Origin: Prochlorococcus sp. AG-402-L09
GTDB taxonomy: Bacteria; Cyanobacteriota; Cyanobacteriia; PCC-6307; Cyanobiaceae
DNA length: 64,000 nucleotides
Reading direction: 5' to 3'
Assembly (NCBI GenBank): GCA_003216715.1
Contig: QCIK01000005.1
Span: forward strand, 62,001-126,000
In this document: in pieces, positions 36,535 to 45,358 of the stretch
Layout of the letters: each line of letters starts with the position of its first letter
How positions within the stretch are numbered: position 1 is the stretch's first letter
Notes under the pieces: generated by a model
Database searches by the model: none
Told to the model about the DNA's origin: nothing
Seen by the model: only the letters and a program-made list of their open reading frames with translations
Position numbers and translations under genes: made by a program

Positions 36535-36625
36535 ATATGTTGCATATGATTATTAATTTAGGAAAAAATATAAGGCTTCCATTTTATCTTGATTATTTAA
36601 TCTTTTCAGAATTAGTATCCATTTA

Positions 36626-38023
36626 TTGTCAAAAAAAGTGAGTATTAGGCAAGAAACTTACAGAAGGCTGACGGTTCCACAGTTCACAGTGGTAACAGGT
36701 TTACTTGTGATTACTTTTGGAACACTATTATTAGCTACACCTTTATGCTCTAATGCAAATGTAGGATTGTGGGAGGCATTATTTACGGCAACTTCTGCTG
36801 TCACTGTTACGGGGTTATCTATTATTGATATAGGAATAGATTTGACATTTTTTGGGCAAATAATTTTAGCGATTATGTTATTAACTGGGGGCCTTGGTTT
36901 AATGGCTATTACTACATTTCTACAGGGCTTTATTGTTAGTGGAACAGAATTAAAAACACGCCTTGATAGAGGAAAAACCCTTGATGAATTTGGAGTCGGT
37001 GGTGTGGGTACAACTTTTAAAGGGATTGCAATTACAGCATCTATTCTTATTTTTCTTGGTGCTATTACTTTATATTTTTTTGGTTTCAATAATATAAATA
37101 GCTCAAGTGAAAGGATTTGGGTATCAATTTTTCATAGTATATCTGCTTATAATAATGCCGGATTCAGTTTATGGTCTGAGAGTCTAATAGATTATAGAAG
37201 CAATTGGGTAGTGAATATTGTTTTAATTACTTTAATCATATTAGGTGGTTTTGGATGGAGAGTAACTAATGATATTTGGATAAATCGTAGATCTTTAAAA
37301 TTAAGAAATTTAAGTCTTCATACACGTTTAGTCATTAGATCATCTTTCATATTAATTTCTCTGGGATTCTTCGGATTGATTTTTACTGAAACGTTAGCTA
37401 GGGGTAGTTTCTTGTCGTTAATGAATTTCGATGATCGTATTTTAAGCGCTCTATTTACTTCGGTTAGTGCGCGAACTGCAGGCTTTACGAATTTACCTAT
37501 ATCAATTGATACTGTCTCTGACTCTGGTCTTCTATTGATAATCTTTCTTATGTTTATTGGGGCAAGTCCAGGTGGTACTGGAGGAGGAATTAAGACAACA
37601 ACTATTGCTGCATTAATGGCTGCTACAAGAGCGACTTTACGTGGTCAAAATGAAATTATTATTAGGAATCGTCAGATATCTGACAAAGTAATTCTTAAAG
37701 CTGTTGGTATCACAGTTGGTTCATTTCTTTTTGTATTAATTATGGCTCTATTATTAAGTTTGAGTAATGGTTTAAATAGTGGAGAGAATTTTTCATTTTT
37801 AGAAATGCTTTTCACTTGTATTTCTGCCTTTGCAACTGTAGGTTTCGATCTTGGCGTGACCTCTAAGCTAGGACACGTAGGTCAATTAATTCTGATTATT
37901 GGGATGTTCGTTGGCAGACTAGGTATCCTTTTATTCTTGAGCGCTGTATGGCAAGCTCTTAATAAAAGCAAGCTTCAACATCGCAATCGAATTGGCTATC
38001 CGAGGGAGGATCTCTATGTTTAA
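36626..38023 (+). CDS. ktrB: Potassium uptake pore protein KtrB/TrkH
   Basis: 465 residues from TTG. Four M1-P-M2 repeats with pore-loop glycines: VTVTGLSIID, NNAGFSLW, ARTAGFTNLP and ATVGFDLG. Family of SKT K+ transporters; pairs with the RCK ring protein KtrA, encoded 12 bp downstream. Sodium-dependent K+ uptake is usual for Ktr. The gene follows the SLC13 transporter by 91 bp. Confidence 0.93.
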   Translation: MSKKVSIRQETYRRLTVPQFTVVTGLLVITFGTLLLATPLCSNANVGLWEALFTATSAVTVTGLSIIDIGIDLTFFGQIILAIMLLTGGLGLMAITTFLQGFIVSGTELKTRLDRGKTLDEFGVGGVGTTFKGIAITASILIFLGAITLYFFGFNNINSSSERIWVSIFHSISAYNNAGFSLWSESLIDYRSNWVVNIVLITLIILGGFGWRVTNDIWINRRSLKLRNLSLHTRLVIRSSFILISLGFFGLIFTETLARGSFLSLMNFDDRILSALFTSVSARTAGFTNLPISIDTVSDSGLLLIIFLMFIGASPGGTGGGIKTTTIAALMAATRATLRGQNEIIIRNRQISDKVILKAVGITVGSFLFVLIMALLLSLSNGLNSGENFSFLEMLFTCISAFATVGFDLGVTSKLGHVGQLILIIGMFVGRLGILLFLSAVWQALNKSKLQHRNRIGYPREDLYV

Positions 38024-38035
38024 GGAGAATAAATC

Positions 38036-38740
38036 ATGAGTGATTGGTGGCAATGGTCTCCCATAAAAGCAAACCAGAAACTTGGATTTGCTGTAGTTGG
38101 AATTGGTCGTTTTGGTAGTGCGGTATGTAGAGAGCTCTTGAGAAATGGTGCTGATGTTTTGGCTGTTGATTTCTCAGAGAAGGCAATAGAAGAATTACGG
38201 CAACTCGAGCCATCAATTGAAGCGAGGGTGGTTGACTCAACGGATGAAGAGTCTATGAAAGAGGCAGGTGTTCTTGAAATGGGGACTGTAGTAGTAGGCA
38301 TAAGTGAGCCAATTGAAGCAAGTATTACGACAACTCTTATTGCTAAAGATACAGAGGGAAGTTTAGTTAAGCAGGTTATTGCTAGAGCAACAAGTGATCT
38401 GCATGAAAAAATGCTAAAAAGGGTTGGTGCTGATCGGGTGGTATTCCCATCAAGAATGCAAGGAGAAAGATTGGGTTTGGAATTGGTTAGACCTAATCTG
38501 ATTGAAAGATTAGAACTCGATGATAAAACCGGTATTGATGAGATTAAAGTGCCTGAGGTTTTTGTAGGTCGTTCTTTACGAGATTTGAATCTTAGAAAAA
38601 ATTATTTTGTCAACGTCTTAGCCGCGGGTCCAGCTCAATTACTAACGGTAAACCCTCCAGCGAAATATATTTTGGAAAAAGATCATGTTCTTGTAGTTAT
38701 GGGCTCAATGGAAGATCTTCAAAAGTTGCCCCAAACTTGA
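38036..38740 (+). CDS. ktrA: KtrA, RCK regulatory subunit of K+ uptake
   Basis: 234 residues. Rossmann nucleotide-binding motif VVGIGRFGSAVCREL near the start (about 22-36), Asp of the second strand (VLAVDFSEK), then a TrkA_C domain (about 155-230). Forms an octameric ring below KtrB and gates it with ATP/ADP or NAD(H). AAGGAG ribosome site 8-9 nt before ATG 38036. Ends 3 bp before anmK. Confidence 0.93.
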   Translation: MSDWWQWSPIKANQKLGFAVVGIGRFGSAVCRELLRNGADVLAVDFSEKAIEELRQLEPSIEARVVDSTDEESMKEAGVLEMGTVVVGISEPIEASITTTLIAKDTEGSLVKQVIARATSDLHEKMLKRVGADRVVFPSRMQGERLGLELVRPNLIERLELDDKTGIDEIKVPEVFVGRSLRDLNLRKNYFVNVLAAGPAQLLTVNPPAKYILEKDHVLVVMGSMEDLQKLPQT

Positions 38741-38743
38741 TCT

Positions 38744-39880
38744 ATGCGTGTATTGGGTTTGATGAGTGGAACAAGTGCTGATGGAATAGATGCGGTTTTA
38801 GTTGATTTTAAAGGTGATCCCTCGAAGCCAAAATGGAAAATTTTAAATGCAGGTTCTTATAAATATCCTTCCTCAACGAGAGAAAAAATAATACAAGTTG
38901 GTCAAGGATTAAAAATTAATAGTAAAGATTGGCTCGAGTTAGCAGAGGAAATTACTGAACTTAATGCTTTTGCTGCAAGGGCTTGTGATCCTAATTCAAC
39001 CGCAGAGGTTGTTGGATGTCACGGTCAAACTTTATTTCATAGAAGTGTAAAAAAATCTAAGAGAGGAGGAAGTCTTCAAATTCTTTTAGGACCTTTACTT
39101 GCAAATATTTTAAATCAAATTGTTATTTATGATTTTAGATCAAAGGATATTGCTTCAGGTGGTCATGGTGCCCCTTTGGTAGCGTTAGTCGATGAAGCCT
39201 TAATTGGAAGGCTATATGGATGGCGAGGAGTTCTTAACCTTGGTGGTATTGCTAACCTTACAATTATTCCACCTAAAACCGGAATTGAAAAAACTTCTGA
39301 ATGCTTAGGCTGGGATTGCGGTCCGGCTAACTCTTTAATTGATTTAGCTATCCAAGAATGTACTAATTCATCTTTAAAGTTTGATGAAAATGGATCATTA
39401 GCATCTCTTGGGATACCTAAATTAGAAAACATTGAAAAGTGGTTGATGGATCCTTTTTTTCATCTAGAACCTCCAAGATCTACTGGTAGAGAGCAATTCG
39501 GTTCTCAATATTTACAAGAGAGGAAAAAGGAATTGGGTGATATATCCAAAGAAGATTTACTATCAACATTAACTACATTTACTGCATCGATTATCTCACA
39601 AGATTTAGATAATCTTTTTAGGCTCAAAAATATTCGTTTAATAGAGCTTTTGGTTGCTGGAGGTGGAAGTGGAAATCTATTTTTGATGAGTCAAATACAG
39701 AAACTTTGTTGTGGAGTTCATGTTCGGCAAATCAATGAAATTGGAATTCCATCTCAATTTAGAGAAGCTTTAGTTTTTGCGACTTTATCTTGGTGGAACT
39801 TTTTAGGAAAAAAAGTTAACCCTGAATACATTACAGGAGCAAATAAATCTATTTTATATGGAGTAAGAGTTGATCCTTGA
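38744..39880 (+). CDS. anmK: Anhydro-N-acetylmuramic acid kinase
   Basis: 378 residues, standard length. Hydrolyses and phosphorylates 1,6-anhydroMurNAc to MurNAc-6-P in peptidoglycan recycling. [16 protein letters not shown] (about 6-21) is the ATP/sugar signature, GCHGQTLFH and NLGGIANLT are conserved, and [12 protein letters not shown] follows. Start ATG at 38744, 3 bp after ktrA, suggesting one transcript. A GH3 glycosidase that could feed this pathway starts at 62653. Confidence 0.93.
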   Translation: MRVLGLMSGTSADGIDAVLVDFKGDPSKPKWKILNAGSYKYPSSTREKIIQVGQGLKINSKDWLELAEEITELNAFAARACDPNSTAEVVGCHGQTLFHRSVKKSKRGGSLQILLGPLLANILNQIVIYDFRSKDIASGGHGAPLVALVDEALIGRLYGWRGVLNLGGIANLTIIPPKTGIEKTSECLGWDCGPANSLIDLAIQECTNSSLKFDENGSLASLGIPKLENIEKWLMDPFFHLEPPRSTGREQFGSQYLQERKKELGDISKEDLLSTLTTFTASIISQDLDNLFRLKNIRLIELLVAGGGSGNLFLMSQIQKLCCGVHVRQINEIGIPSQFREALVFATLSWWNFLGKKVNPEYITGANKSILYGVRVDP

Positions 39881-39898
39881 TGTTAATTGATGAAATAG

Positions 39899-40201
39899 TT
39901 AGTCTCTTTTAAATTTTAATCTTTTTGGAATACCTTTTAATCTTTGTGTTTTTTGTTTTTCTAATGCATTTATAAAATTTTGTGTTTTAGTTTTTTTTGT
40001 TTCTAATTCTTTAGATTCTGAACTTTCTCTCAATTCGTGATTCTTAACTCCCTCTTGAATTAAAACTTTGGCCATATTGCTAACAGTTCTCGATTCTGTT
40101 TCGGCTAGTTCTGACAATCTTTCACATAAATCCTCTGGTAGGACAACTTGTATGCGAGGCGATTTTTGCTTCCCGTTTGATGAGTTTTGACGAGTAGCCA
40201 T
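39899..40201 (-). CDS. CopG-type ribbon-helix-helix DNA-binding protein
   Basis: 100 residues. After a basic, disordered 14-residue lead comes RIQVVLPEDLCERLSELAETESRTVSNMAKVLIQEGV (about 16-52): a beta strand with alternating polar and hydrophobic residues, then two helices with the RTVSNM turn, an RHH fold. The rest is a Lys-rich tail. RHH dimers bind short repeats and often repress their own gene. The intergenic region upstream has palindromes (see 40213). The divergent gene starts at 40340. No toxin gene is adjacent. Confidence 0.75.
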   Translation of the reverse strand: MATRQNSSNGKQKSPRIQVVLPEDLCERLSELAETESRTVSNMAKVLIQEGVKNHELRESSESKELETKKTKTQNFINALEKQKTQRLKGIPKRLKFKRD

Positions 40202-40212
40202 GCGTACAAAGA

Positions 40213-40273
40213 ACTACCAAGTAGTAAATAGTGTACACTTATACGTAAGGGTAGTATCCTTGTGTATGATACT
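40213..40273. promoter_or_regulatory. Cluster of palindromes, candidate operator of the RHH protein
   Basis: Three inverted repeats lie in the 138-bp divergent gap: ACTAC-CAA-GTAGT (40213-40225), the perfect 10-bp palindrome AGTGTACACT (40230-40239), and AGTATC-N9-GATACT (40253-40258/40268-40273). The GTAGT/TAGTA-like core recurs in the first and third. The first is only 12 bp from the RHH start codon. This layout fits negative autoregulation by the RHH protein, possibly also control of the gene at 40340. Confidence 0.5.
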
Positions 40274-40339
40274 TACCAATCTGGCCAGTTTTGCCTTAAC
40301 AACTTTTACTTAAATTTTTGATTTAACAAGGAGTATTTC

Positions 40340-40696
40340 ATGTCTAAGCCATCTCTTCCTCAAACATCTAAACCTCTTTCGGCAAATGTTGTTGCCGAAA
40401 AACGAACTGTAAAACGACAGAGAAGGAAGAGTCGTGGTAATGGTAAGAATGGAGATGTTCTAATTTCTGCTGTTGTGAGTTCTTATTTGTTGACTCATTT
40501 ACACCATGTTTTGCAAAGAGCGGAATATGGGGCTAGCAAAGAAGGAAAATCTTCACATGCCGCAAATTTTGCTCAACTTCGTAAAGTCCTTTGCATGGAT
40601 GCTAGAAGCATGAAGGATGCGTCTGCTTTAGGTTTAAAGGAAAGTGATTTAGACGTGAGCAATGAATCTGCCAGTTTCGAGACAAAAGTTGCATAA
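40340..40696 (+). CDS. Conserved cyanobacterial hypothetical (118 aa)
   Basis: 118 residues with a basic lead (KRTVKRQRRKSRGNGKNG, about 23-40), a helical segment DVLISAVVSSYLLTHLHHVLQRAEYG and a Glu/Asp-rich end. No membrane span; the basic stretch could bind nucleic acid. AAGGAG lies 9-10 nt before the ATG. It is divergent from the RHH gene and shares its palindrome-rich spacer, so may be regulated by it. No family I can name. Confidence 0.6.
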   Translation: MSKPSLPQTSKPLSANVVAEKRTVKRQRRKSRGNGKNGDVLISAVVSSYLLTHLHHVLQRAEYGASKEGKSSHAANFAQLRKVLCMDARSMKDASALGLKESDLDVSNESASFETKVA

Positions 40697-40730
40697 ATGA
40701 ATATTCTTTAATTAGTAAATTTTTTTTCTC

Positions 40731-40961
40731 ATGAGCGGCAATGCTGCAGAGCTTTATAAGCTTATTAATGCAGATCCAAGTAAAAAACAAGATCTTTTTC
40801 GTCAAGCTCTTCAAAACCCAAAAGGTGCGATGCAGTCTATATGTGCATTTGGGATTGAAATGAATTTGCCAGTTACGTCAGAGGAGGTAAAAGAATATTT
40901 GTCTACGATTGATGATTTAGATACTAAAAAATGGCTAATAAAGGCTAGGGGTGGCTTGTGA
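40731..40961 (+). CDS. Nif11-like small protein (76 aa)
   Basis: AAELYKLINADPSKKQDLFRQALQNPKGAM, then GIEMNLPVTSEEVKEYL, follows the Nif11 pattern: two helices with a buried Phe, then a ...G...V..E(E/D)(V/L) turn. Prochlorococcus uses longer Nif11 proteins as leaders for lanthipeptides (ProcA), but this one has no Cys-containing core after the GG-like RGGL end, so it is not a precursor. Function unknown. Start ATG 40731; 34 bp after the previous gene. Its 3' end overlaps an opposing gene by 27 bp. Confidence 0.55.
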   Translation: MSGNAAELYKLINADPSKKQDLFRQALQNPKGAMQSICAFGIEMNLPVTSEEVKEYLSTIDDLDTKKWLIKARGGL

Positions 40962-41126
40962 TTGATTTTTTAACGAAGATGGGATTTCCAATGCGTCTTG
41001 AACATTGTCTCTAATGCCTCTTCTTTCATAGCCTCCTCCGCTTGCCATTGTCCAAAAAAACCAATAACTGGGAATTGCAAGAGCTGCGGCTAGCACTAAA
41101 GCAGTAATTTGTTCTAGTCTTAACAT
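40935..41126 (-). CDS. Small membrane protein (63 aa)
   Basis: MLRLEQITALVLAAALAIPSYWFFWTMASGGGYERRG: one N-terminal membrane span of about 20 residues (8-29), then a glycine linker and a charged, helical tail (RDNVQDALEIPSSL). This is a coherent protein and not a shadow of the small gene on the other strand, which it overlaps by 27 bp at its C-terminus. It starts close to the ABC-F gene, diverging from it by 85 bp. Unassigned; may be a thylakoid-associated small protein. Confidence 0.5.
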   Translation of the reverse strand: MLRLEQITALVLAAALAIPSYWFFWTMASGGGYERRGIRDNVQDALEIPSSLKNQSQATPSLY

Positions 41127-41211
41127 GGCTTACTTAAGTAATGTAATTTAAATCAGTTGGCATCTTTTAAAGCTAAATGATTAAAGGTCATTCACTTGAG
41201 GTTTTGTTGTA

Positions 41212-42930
41212 GTGTTGCGACTTGAGAAGATTAGTAAGATTTATCCAACTGGTGAAGTCTTGAAAGATGTCAGTTGGGAAATCAGAAATGGAGAGAGAAT
41301 TGGTTTGGTTGGAGTCAATGGAGCAGGTAAATCAACACAATTAAAAATTATTGCTGGATTAGAAGAGGCAACTGATGGATCTTTAATTAGTGAAGGGGAT
41401 CCATCTATTGCATATTTAAAACAGGAGTTTGATGTCGATCTTTCAAAAACTGTCCGCGAGGAGTTATTTGAGGCATTTAAAGAAGCATCTGAGTTACTAA
41501 ATAGCCAAAAATTAATTCAAGAAAATATGGAATCTGAATTAGCGTCTAAAGATTTAGATTATCTGGATTCATTAATTAAAGAATTAAGCTTGATTCAAAG
41601 TAAATTTGAATCAATAAATGGCTACGATTTAGAATCTAAAGTTGAAAAGCTATTACCTACTATTGGTTTTAAACAAAATGAGGGAGAGAGACTAGTTGGA
41701 GAGTTCTCGGGTGGCTGGCAGATGAGAATAGCTTTAGGGAAAATTCTTTTGCAAAGTCCTGATTTATTGTTATTAGATGAACCAACTAATCATTTAGATT
41801 TAGAAACTATTGAATGGCTTGAGAACTATTTACTTAATCAGAAAGTTGCAATGGTAATTGTTAGCCATGATAGATCTTTTTTAGACAAAGTTTGTACAAG
41901 AATTGTTAATACAGAGAGAGGGCAATCTAAAAGTTATCTTGGAAATTATACATCATATCTTCAACAGAGAGATTTTGAAATGGAATCAACAAGAGCTGCT
42001 TATGAGAAACAGCAGAAGGATATACAAGTTCAAAAGGCATATATAGAAAGATTCCGAGCAAGTGCTACAAGAAGTACACAAGCTAAAAGCAGAGAAAAGT
42101 TATTAGATAAAGTTGAAAAGATAGAAGCTCCCGAGAAGAATTTAAAAGGACCTACTTTTAAATTTATGGATGCACCTCGTGCAGGTAAGGATATATTAAA
42201 CATTAAGGATTTAACGCATAGCTATGAAGATAATATTTTATTTTTAGAAGCCTCTTTGGAGCTTGAATCTGGCGATAGAATAGCATTTTTAGGCCCTAAT
42301 GGCTCTGGAAAATCTACTTTGCTTCGACTAATTATGGGATTAGAGGAACCTTATGAAGGATCTATTACTCGAGGAAAATATAATATTATACCTAGTTATT
42401 TTGAACAAAATCAGGCAGAAGCCTTAGAATTAGAAAAAACAGTAATTGAGACAATTTCTAAATCTGTACCAAGTTGGACACAAACAGAAATTCGTTCTTT
42501 ATTAGGGAGCTTTGGTTTAAAAAATGATGCAGTTTTTAAGGAGGTTAGTCAAATCAGTGGAGGAGAGAAAGCAAGGCTTGCTCTAGCATTGATGATAATT
42601 AAGCCATCAAATTTGCTTATTCTAGACGAACCAACAAACCATTTAGATATACCTTCAAAGCAAATGCTAGAGCAAGCCTTATCTAATTATAATGGGACTG
42701 CATTAATAGTTTCTCATGACCGATATTTTATTTCAAAAGTTGCAAATAAAATTGTAGAGATAAGAGATGGTCAGTTAATTAAGTATCAAGGTGATTATAA
42801 GTATTATAAAGAGAAAAAAAAGGAAGAAGAAGAAAAAAAAGAAAGAGAATTACTATTAGCTGAGCGTGAAAGAAAAAGGTTGGTCAATCGAGAAAAACAG
42901 CGAAAGAAGAAAAAACAAAATAAAAAATAA
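41212..42930 (+). CDS. ABC-F family ribosome-associated ATPase
   Basis: 572 residues from GTG; two ATPase domains with no membrane region. Domain 1 Walker A GVNGAGKST (about 35-43), signature FSGGW, and Walker B LLLLDEPTNHLD. A linker helix (about 250-310) with IQVQKAYIERFRASATRSTQAKS follows, then domain 2 Walker A GPNGSGKST, ISGGEKARLALA and LLILDEPTNHLD. A highly charged C-terminal coiled extension (KKKEEEEKKERELLLAER) resembles Uup. ABC-F proteins act at the ribosomal E-site. Confidence 0.92.
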   Translation: MLRLEKISKIYPTGEVLKDVSWEIRNGERIGLVGVNGAGKSTQLKIIAGLEEATDGSLISEGDPSIAYLKQEFDVDLSKTVREELFEAFKEASELLNSQKLIQENMESELASKDLDYLDSLIKELSLIQSKFESINGYDLESKVEKLLPTIGFKQNEGERLVGEFSGGWQMRIALGKILLQSPDLLLLDEPTNHLDLETIEWLENYLLNQKVAMVIVSHDRSFLDKVCTRIVNTERGQSKSYLGNYTSYLQQRDFEMESTRAAYEKQQKDIQVQKAYIERFRASATRSTQAKSREKLLDKVEKIEAPEKNLKGPTFKFMDAPRAGKDILNIKDLTHSYEDNILFLEASLELESGDRIAFLGPNGSGKSTLLRLIMGLEEPYEGSITRGKYNIIPSYFEQNQAEALELEKTVIETISKSVPSWTQTEIRSLLGSFGLKNDAVFKEVSQISGGEKARLALALMIIKPSNLLILDEPTNHLDIPSKQMLEQALSNYNGTALIVSHDRYFISKVANKIVEIRDGQLIKYQGDYKYYKEKKKEEEEKKERELLLAERERKRLVNREKQRKKKKQNKK

Positions 42931-42953
42931 TGATATTGAAAATCTTTCTAAAC

Positions 42954-44132
42954 TTATATTGGAAGATCATAAATATCAATTGGCTTGATAATTTTTATTA
43001 ACTCTATATTATTTCGCATTATTTTAATTTTCAAAGTCGTTTGTAAATTATTCTGATTGATTTTTTGTACCACATCTGCTGGAGTTGAAATTTTTTTACC
43101 ATTGATTGAAATTATAAGATCATTTACTTTTAATCCACCCTTTTCAGCAGGACCATTTGGCATCAAATATTTAATAATCGCTCCATTTTCTTTTTGGGAA
43201 AGAAAATTACTTTTTTGTTTGATGTTGCTTGAAAGTGTTACTCCGATCATCGGATGTTTAGCTCTTCCAGTAGTAATTAAATCTTTGGCGATTTTTCTAG
43301 CTCTATTTATCGGTATTGCAAATCCTAATCCTGCTCCAGGCCCAGAACGAACAAGAGTATTAATGCCAATTACTTCCCCCAAAGAATTCAATAATGGACC
43401 TCCAGAATTACCAGGATTAATTGCAGCATCAGTTTGAATTAAATCTATTCTTTTATCGGAGATGCCTAACTGGGCAACATCTCGATTGAGATTGCTAATT
43501 ATTCCAAGGGTGACGGTATTTTCAAGTCCAAAAGGATTTCCAACTGCAATGGCCCAATCACCAACTTTTAGATGATCGGAATTACCTAATGGAGCTGTGG
43601 GCCAAGGACCCTTTGCTTTAAGTTTAATAACTGCAAGATCTGTTAAAGAATCTTGTCCAACAACATTTCCAAGCACTCTTCGTCCATCTGATAAACCTAC
43701 TATGAGTTGGTCGGTTTTTTCTATTACGTGAGCATTGGTTAAAACCAGACCATCCTCAGAAAAAATGACTCCACTTCCCTGACCTTTCTCAATTCGAGAT
43801 CGTGGAACTTGGGGGCCTTGCAGCCCAAAGAAACGTTCAAAATAGCTATCGTTCAAAATTCCTGGAGGGAATATTCCTTCACTTGAAAATAAAACTTTCC
43901 TTTCTGTTTCAATTGTCACAACTGCATCTCTACTAACTTTTAATGCTTTTGAAACGAAAGATTGTTGATTAATATTTTGAGGCTCTGCTAGTAAAGCTTC
44001 ACCAGAATGCATCGGATGATCAAATCGGAAATTAAATACAATGAGAAGGACTAAAGCAAAAAGCTTTAAATATTTTTGTTGGCGTAATTTTAGGGATACT
44101 ATTAAAAGCCTATTTGCATCTAATCCATGCAT
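42954..44132 (-). CDS. HtrA/Deg-family serine protease with PDZ domain
   Basis: 392 residues. An N-terminal hydrophobic stretch (about 20-34, KYLKLFALVLLIVFNF) suggests a signal anchor or signal peptide. Trypsin-like catalytic triad: His135 (TNAHVI), Asp165 (DLAVIK) and Ser243 (GNSGGP). One PDZ domain from about 290 (KGGLKVNDLIISINGKKI). Removes or refolds damaged periplasmic or lumenal proteins. Cyanobacteria typically have three (HtrA, HhoA, HhoB); which one this is cannot be told. Confidence 0.93.
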   Translation of the reverse strand: MHGLDANRLLIVSLKLRQQKYLKLFALVLLIVFNFRFDHPMHSGEALLAEPQNINQQSFVSKALKVSRDAVVTIETERKVLFSSEGIFPPGILNDSYFERFFGLQGPQVPRSRIEKGQGSGVIFSEDGLVLTNAHVIEKTDQLIVGLSDGRRVLGNVVGQDSLTDLAVIKLKAKGPWPTAPLGNSDHLKVGDWAIAVGNPFGLENTVTLGIISNLNRDVAQLGISDKRIDLIQTDAAINPGNSGGPLLNSLGEVIGINTLVRSGPGAGLGFAIPINRARKIAKDLITTGRAKHPMIGVTLSSNIKQKSNFLSQKENGAIIKYLMPNGPAEKGGLKVNDLIISINGKKISTPADVVQKINQNNLQTTLKIKIMRNNIELIKIIKPIDIYDLPI

Positions 44133-44359
44133 GATCTTTTTTAAAGGGATGAGTTTTCATTCTCAAAAGTAATGATAGCTAATTAAGAAATTGAAAGATC
44201 CACTAGTTTGGTTACCTTGGATTTTTACTAAAGAACTTTTCTTCGAAGTGTATTTCCTTTAGAGTCCGAATGATTTAATCTCATATTGAAGATGAAACTA
44301 AAGCGACTTTAAAACTTGACTTGATTAATGCATTCAGTTTTTGATTTTCCATTTTGCCA

Positions 44360-44638
44360 ATGTTGAGCAATTTCTTACCATTTTTCTATGGCCTTTCAGT
44401 TTTCGTTTTGTTGATTGTGGCTGCCAGAATAATGCTGAATGGTTTTTTCTCAGCTCAATCATCATTCAAGACTCAAAATTCATTTTCAAATAAAAGAGAC
44501 GACGATCGTACTGGTTTGGTCACTGTTCATCCTGAGCTATTAAACGAAGATGGTTGCATTACTGATGAAGATTTGCTCACAGTTCGTTTTTCAAAGGACA
44601 CTGATCATCCACAATCATCTGAAAAGCCTTTTGAATAA
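44360..44638 (+). CDS. DUF2973-like small membrane protein
   Basis: About 92 residues from ATG 44360 (a TTG at 44354 would add two). One N-terminal membrane helix (about 4-25, FYGLSVFVLLIVAARIML), then a soluble tail of about 60 residues with the conserved block RTGLVTVHPELLNEDGCITDEDLLTVRF. That block is shared by a family of cyanobacterial proteins annotated DUF2973. Role unknown. It is followed on the same strand by a small cytosolic hypothetical. Confidence 0.65.
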   Translation: MLSNFLPFFYGLSVFVLLIVAARIMLNGFFSAQSSFKTQNSFSNKRDDDRTGLVTVHPELLNEDGCITDEDLLTVRFSKDTDHPQSSEKPFE

Positions 44639-44692
44639 TTTTCATTAGATTTTTTGGTTTGACGTTAAATAGTTCTCAAAGAGGTTTTAATT

Positions 44693-45076
44693 TTGGAACA
44701 AAGAACCCGCATAGTCGCTTCCGTTTTGAAAAATATGAAGTTACCGCCTCGGTTTCGTATCAGATTATTAAAGGAAGATCCTGTCAGGCTAGAACTAAGT
44801 ATTACCCCAGCATATGGAAAAGATCCTATTCAAGTTGGGTTAGTAGAATCTCTTGATTTGGTTGCTAGACGAGACAGAGAAGGAAGAATGCCTAGAGATC
44901 TACAAGGCACATGGGATTGGACAGTAAGACATGGAGAAGTTAGTACTGGTGGTTGGAATCCTTATTTAAAAGAAGCTCTTCAAACCATGTTCGAAACTGG
45001 ATTACCAGCCATCATTTATGAAGAACTAACTGGAGAGGATTATCATCCAGTTGATGGTGCAAGACATGTTCGATAG
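44693..45076 (+). CDS. Conserved picocyanobacterial hypothetical (127 aa)
   Basis: 127 residues from TTG (EQRTRIVASVLKNMKLPPRFRIRL). Globular, mixed alpha/beta, no membrane region: PVRLELSITPAYGKDPIQVGLVESLDLVARRDREGRMPRDLQGTWDW in the middle, then YHPVDGARHVR at the end. The composition suggests a true soluble protein. No named family comes to mind. It is 54 bp after the DUF2973-like gene and 103 bp before an hli gene. Confidence 0.6.
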   Translation: MEQRTRIVASVLKNMKLPPRFRIRLLKEDPVRLELSITPAYGKDPIQVGLVESLDLVARRDREGRMPRDLQGTWDWTVRHGEVSTGGWNPYLKEALQTMFETGLPAIIYEELTGEDYHPVDGARHVR

Positions 45077-45179
45077 GTTGTTAAGGTTGAAAAAAAATTA
45101 ATTAATTTCAAAAGGTAAGTTATATGTTTTTTCATTTTGAGCATTTCTTTAGTATTATTAAAGTAGATTTTATTTACAA

Positions 45180-45326
45180 ATGAAAGATAACTTTGAACCT
45201 CGTTATGGATTTGTCAATTTTGCTGAAATATGGAATGGAAGATTAGCCATGATGGGTATTTTAATAGGTCTAACAACAGAGCTTTTAACTGGGCAGGGAA
45301 TTCTAACTCAGATGGGAATCGGTTGA
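45180..45326 (+). CDS. High-light-inducible protein (48 aa)
   Basis: 48 residues, start ATG at 45180. Chlorophyll-binding motif FAEIWNGRLAMMG (about 14-26) with the ExxNGRxAMxG signature, followed by a helix to the end and TGQGILTQMGIG. Short Hli form typical of Prochlorococcus. Too small for common gene cutoffs. A second Hli lies at 13819-14055. Confidence 0.9.
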   Translation: MKDNFEPRYGFVNFAEIWNGRLAMMGILIGLTTELLTGQGILTQMGIG

Positions 45327-45358
45327 AAACTAATTTATAGTTTTTTATTTTTAATAGT

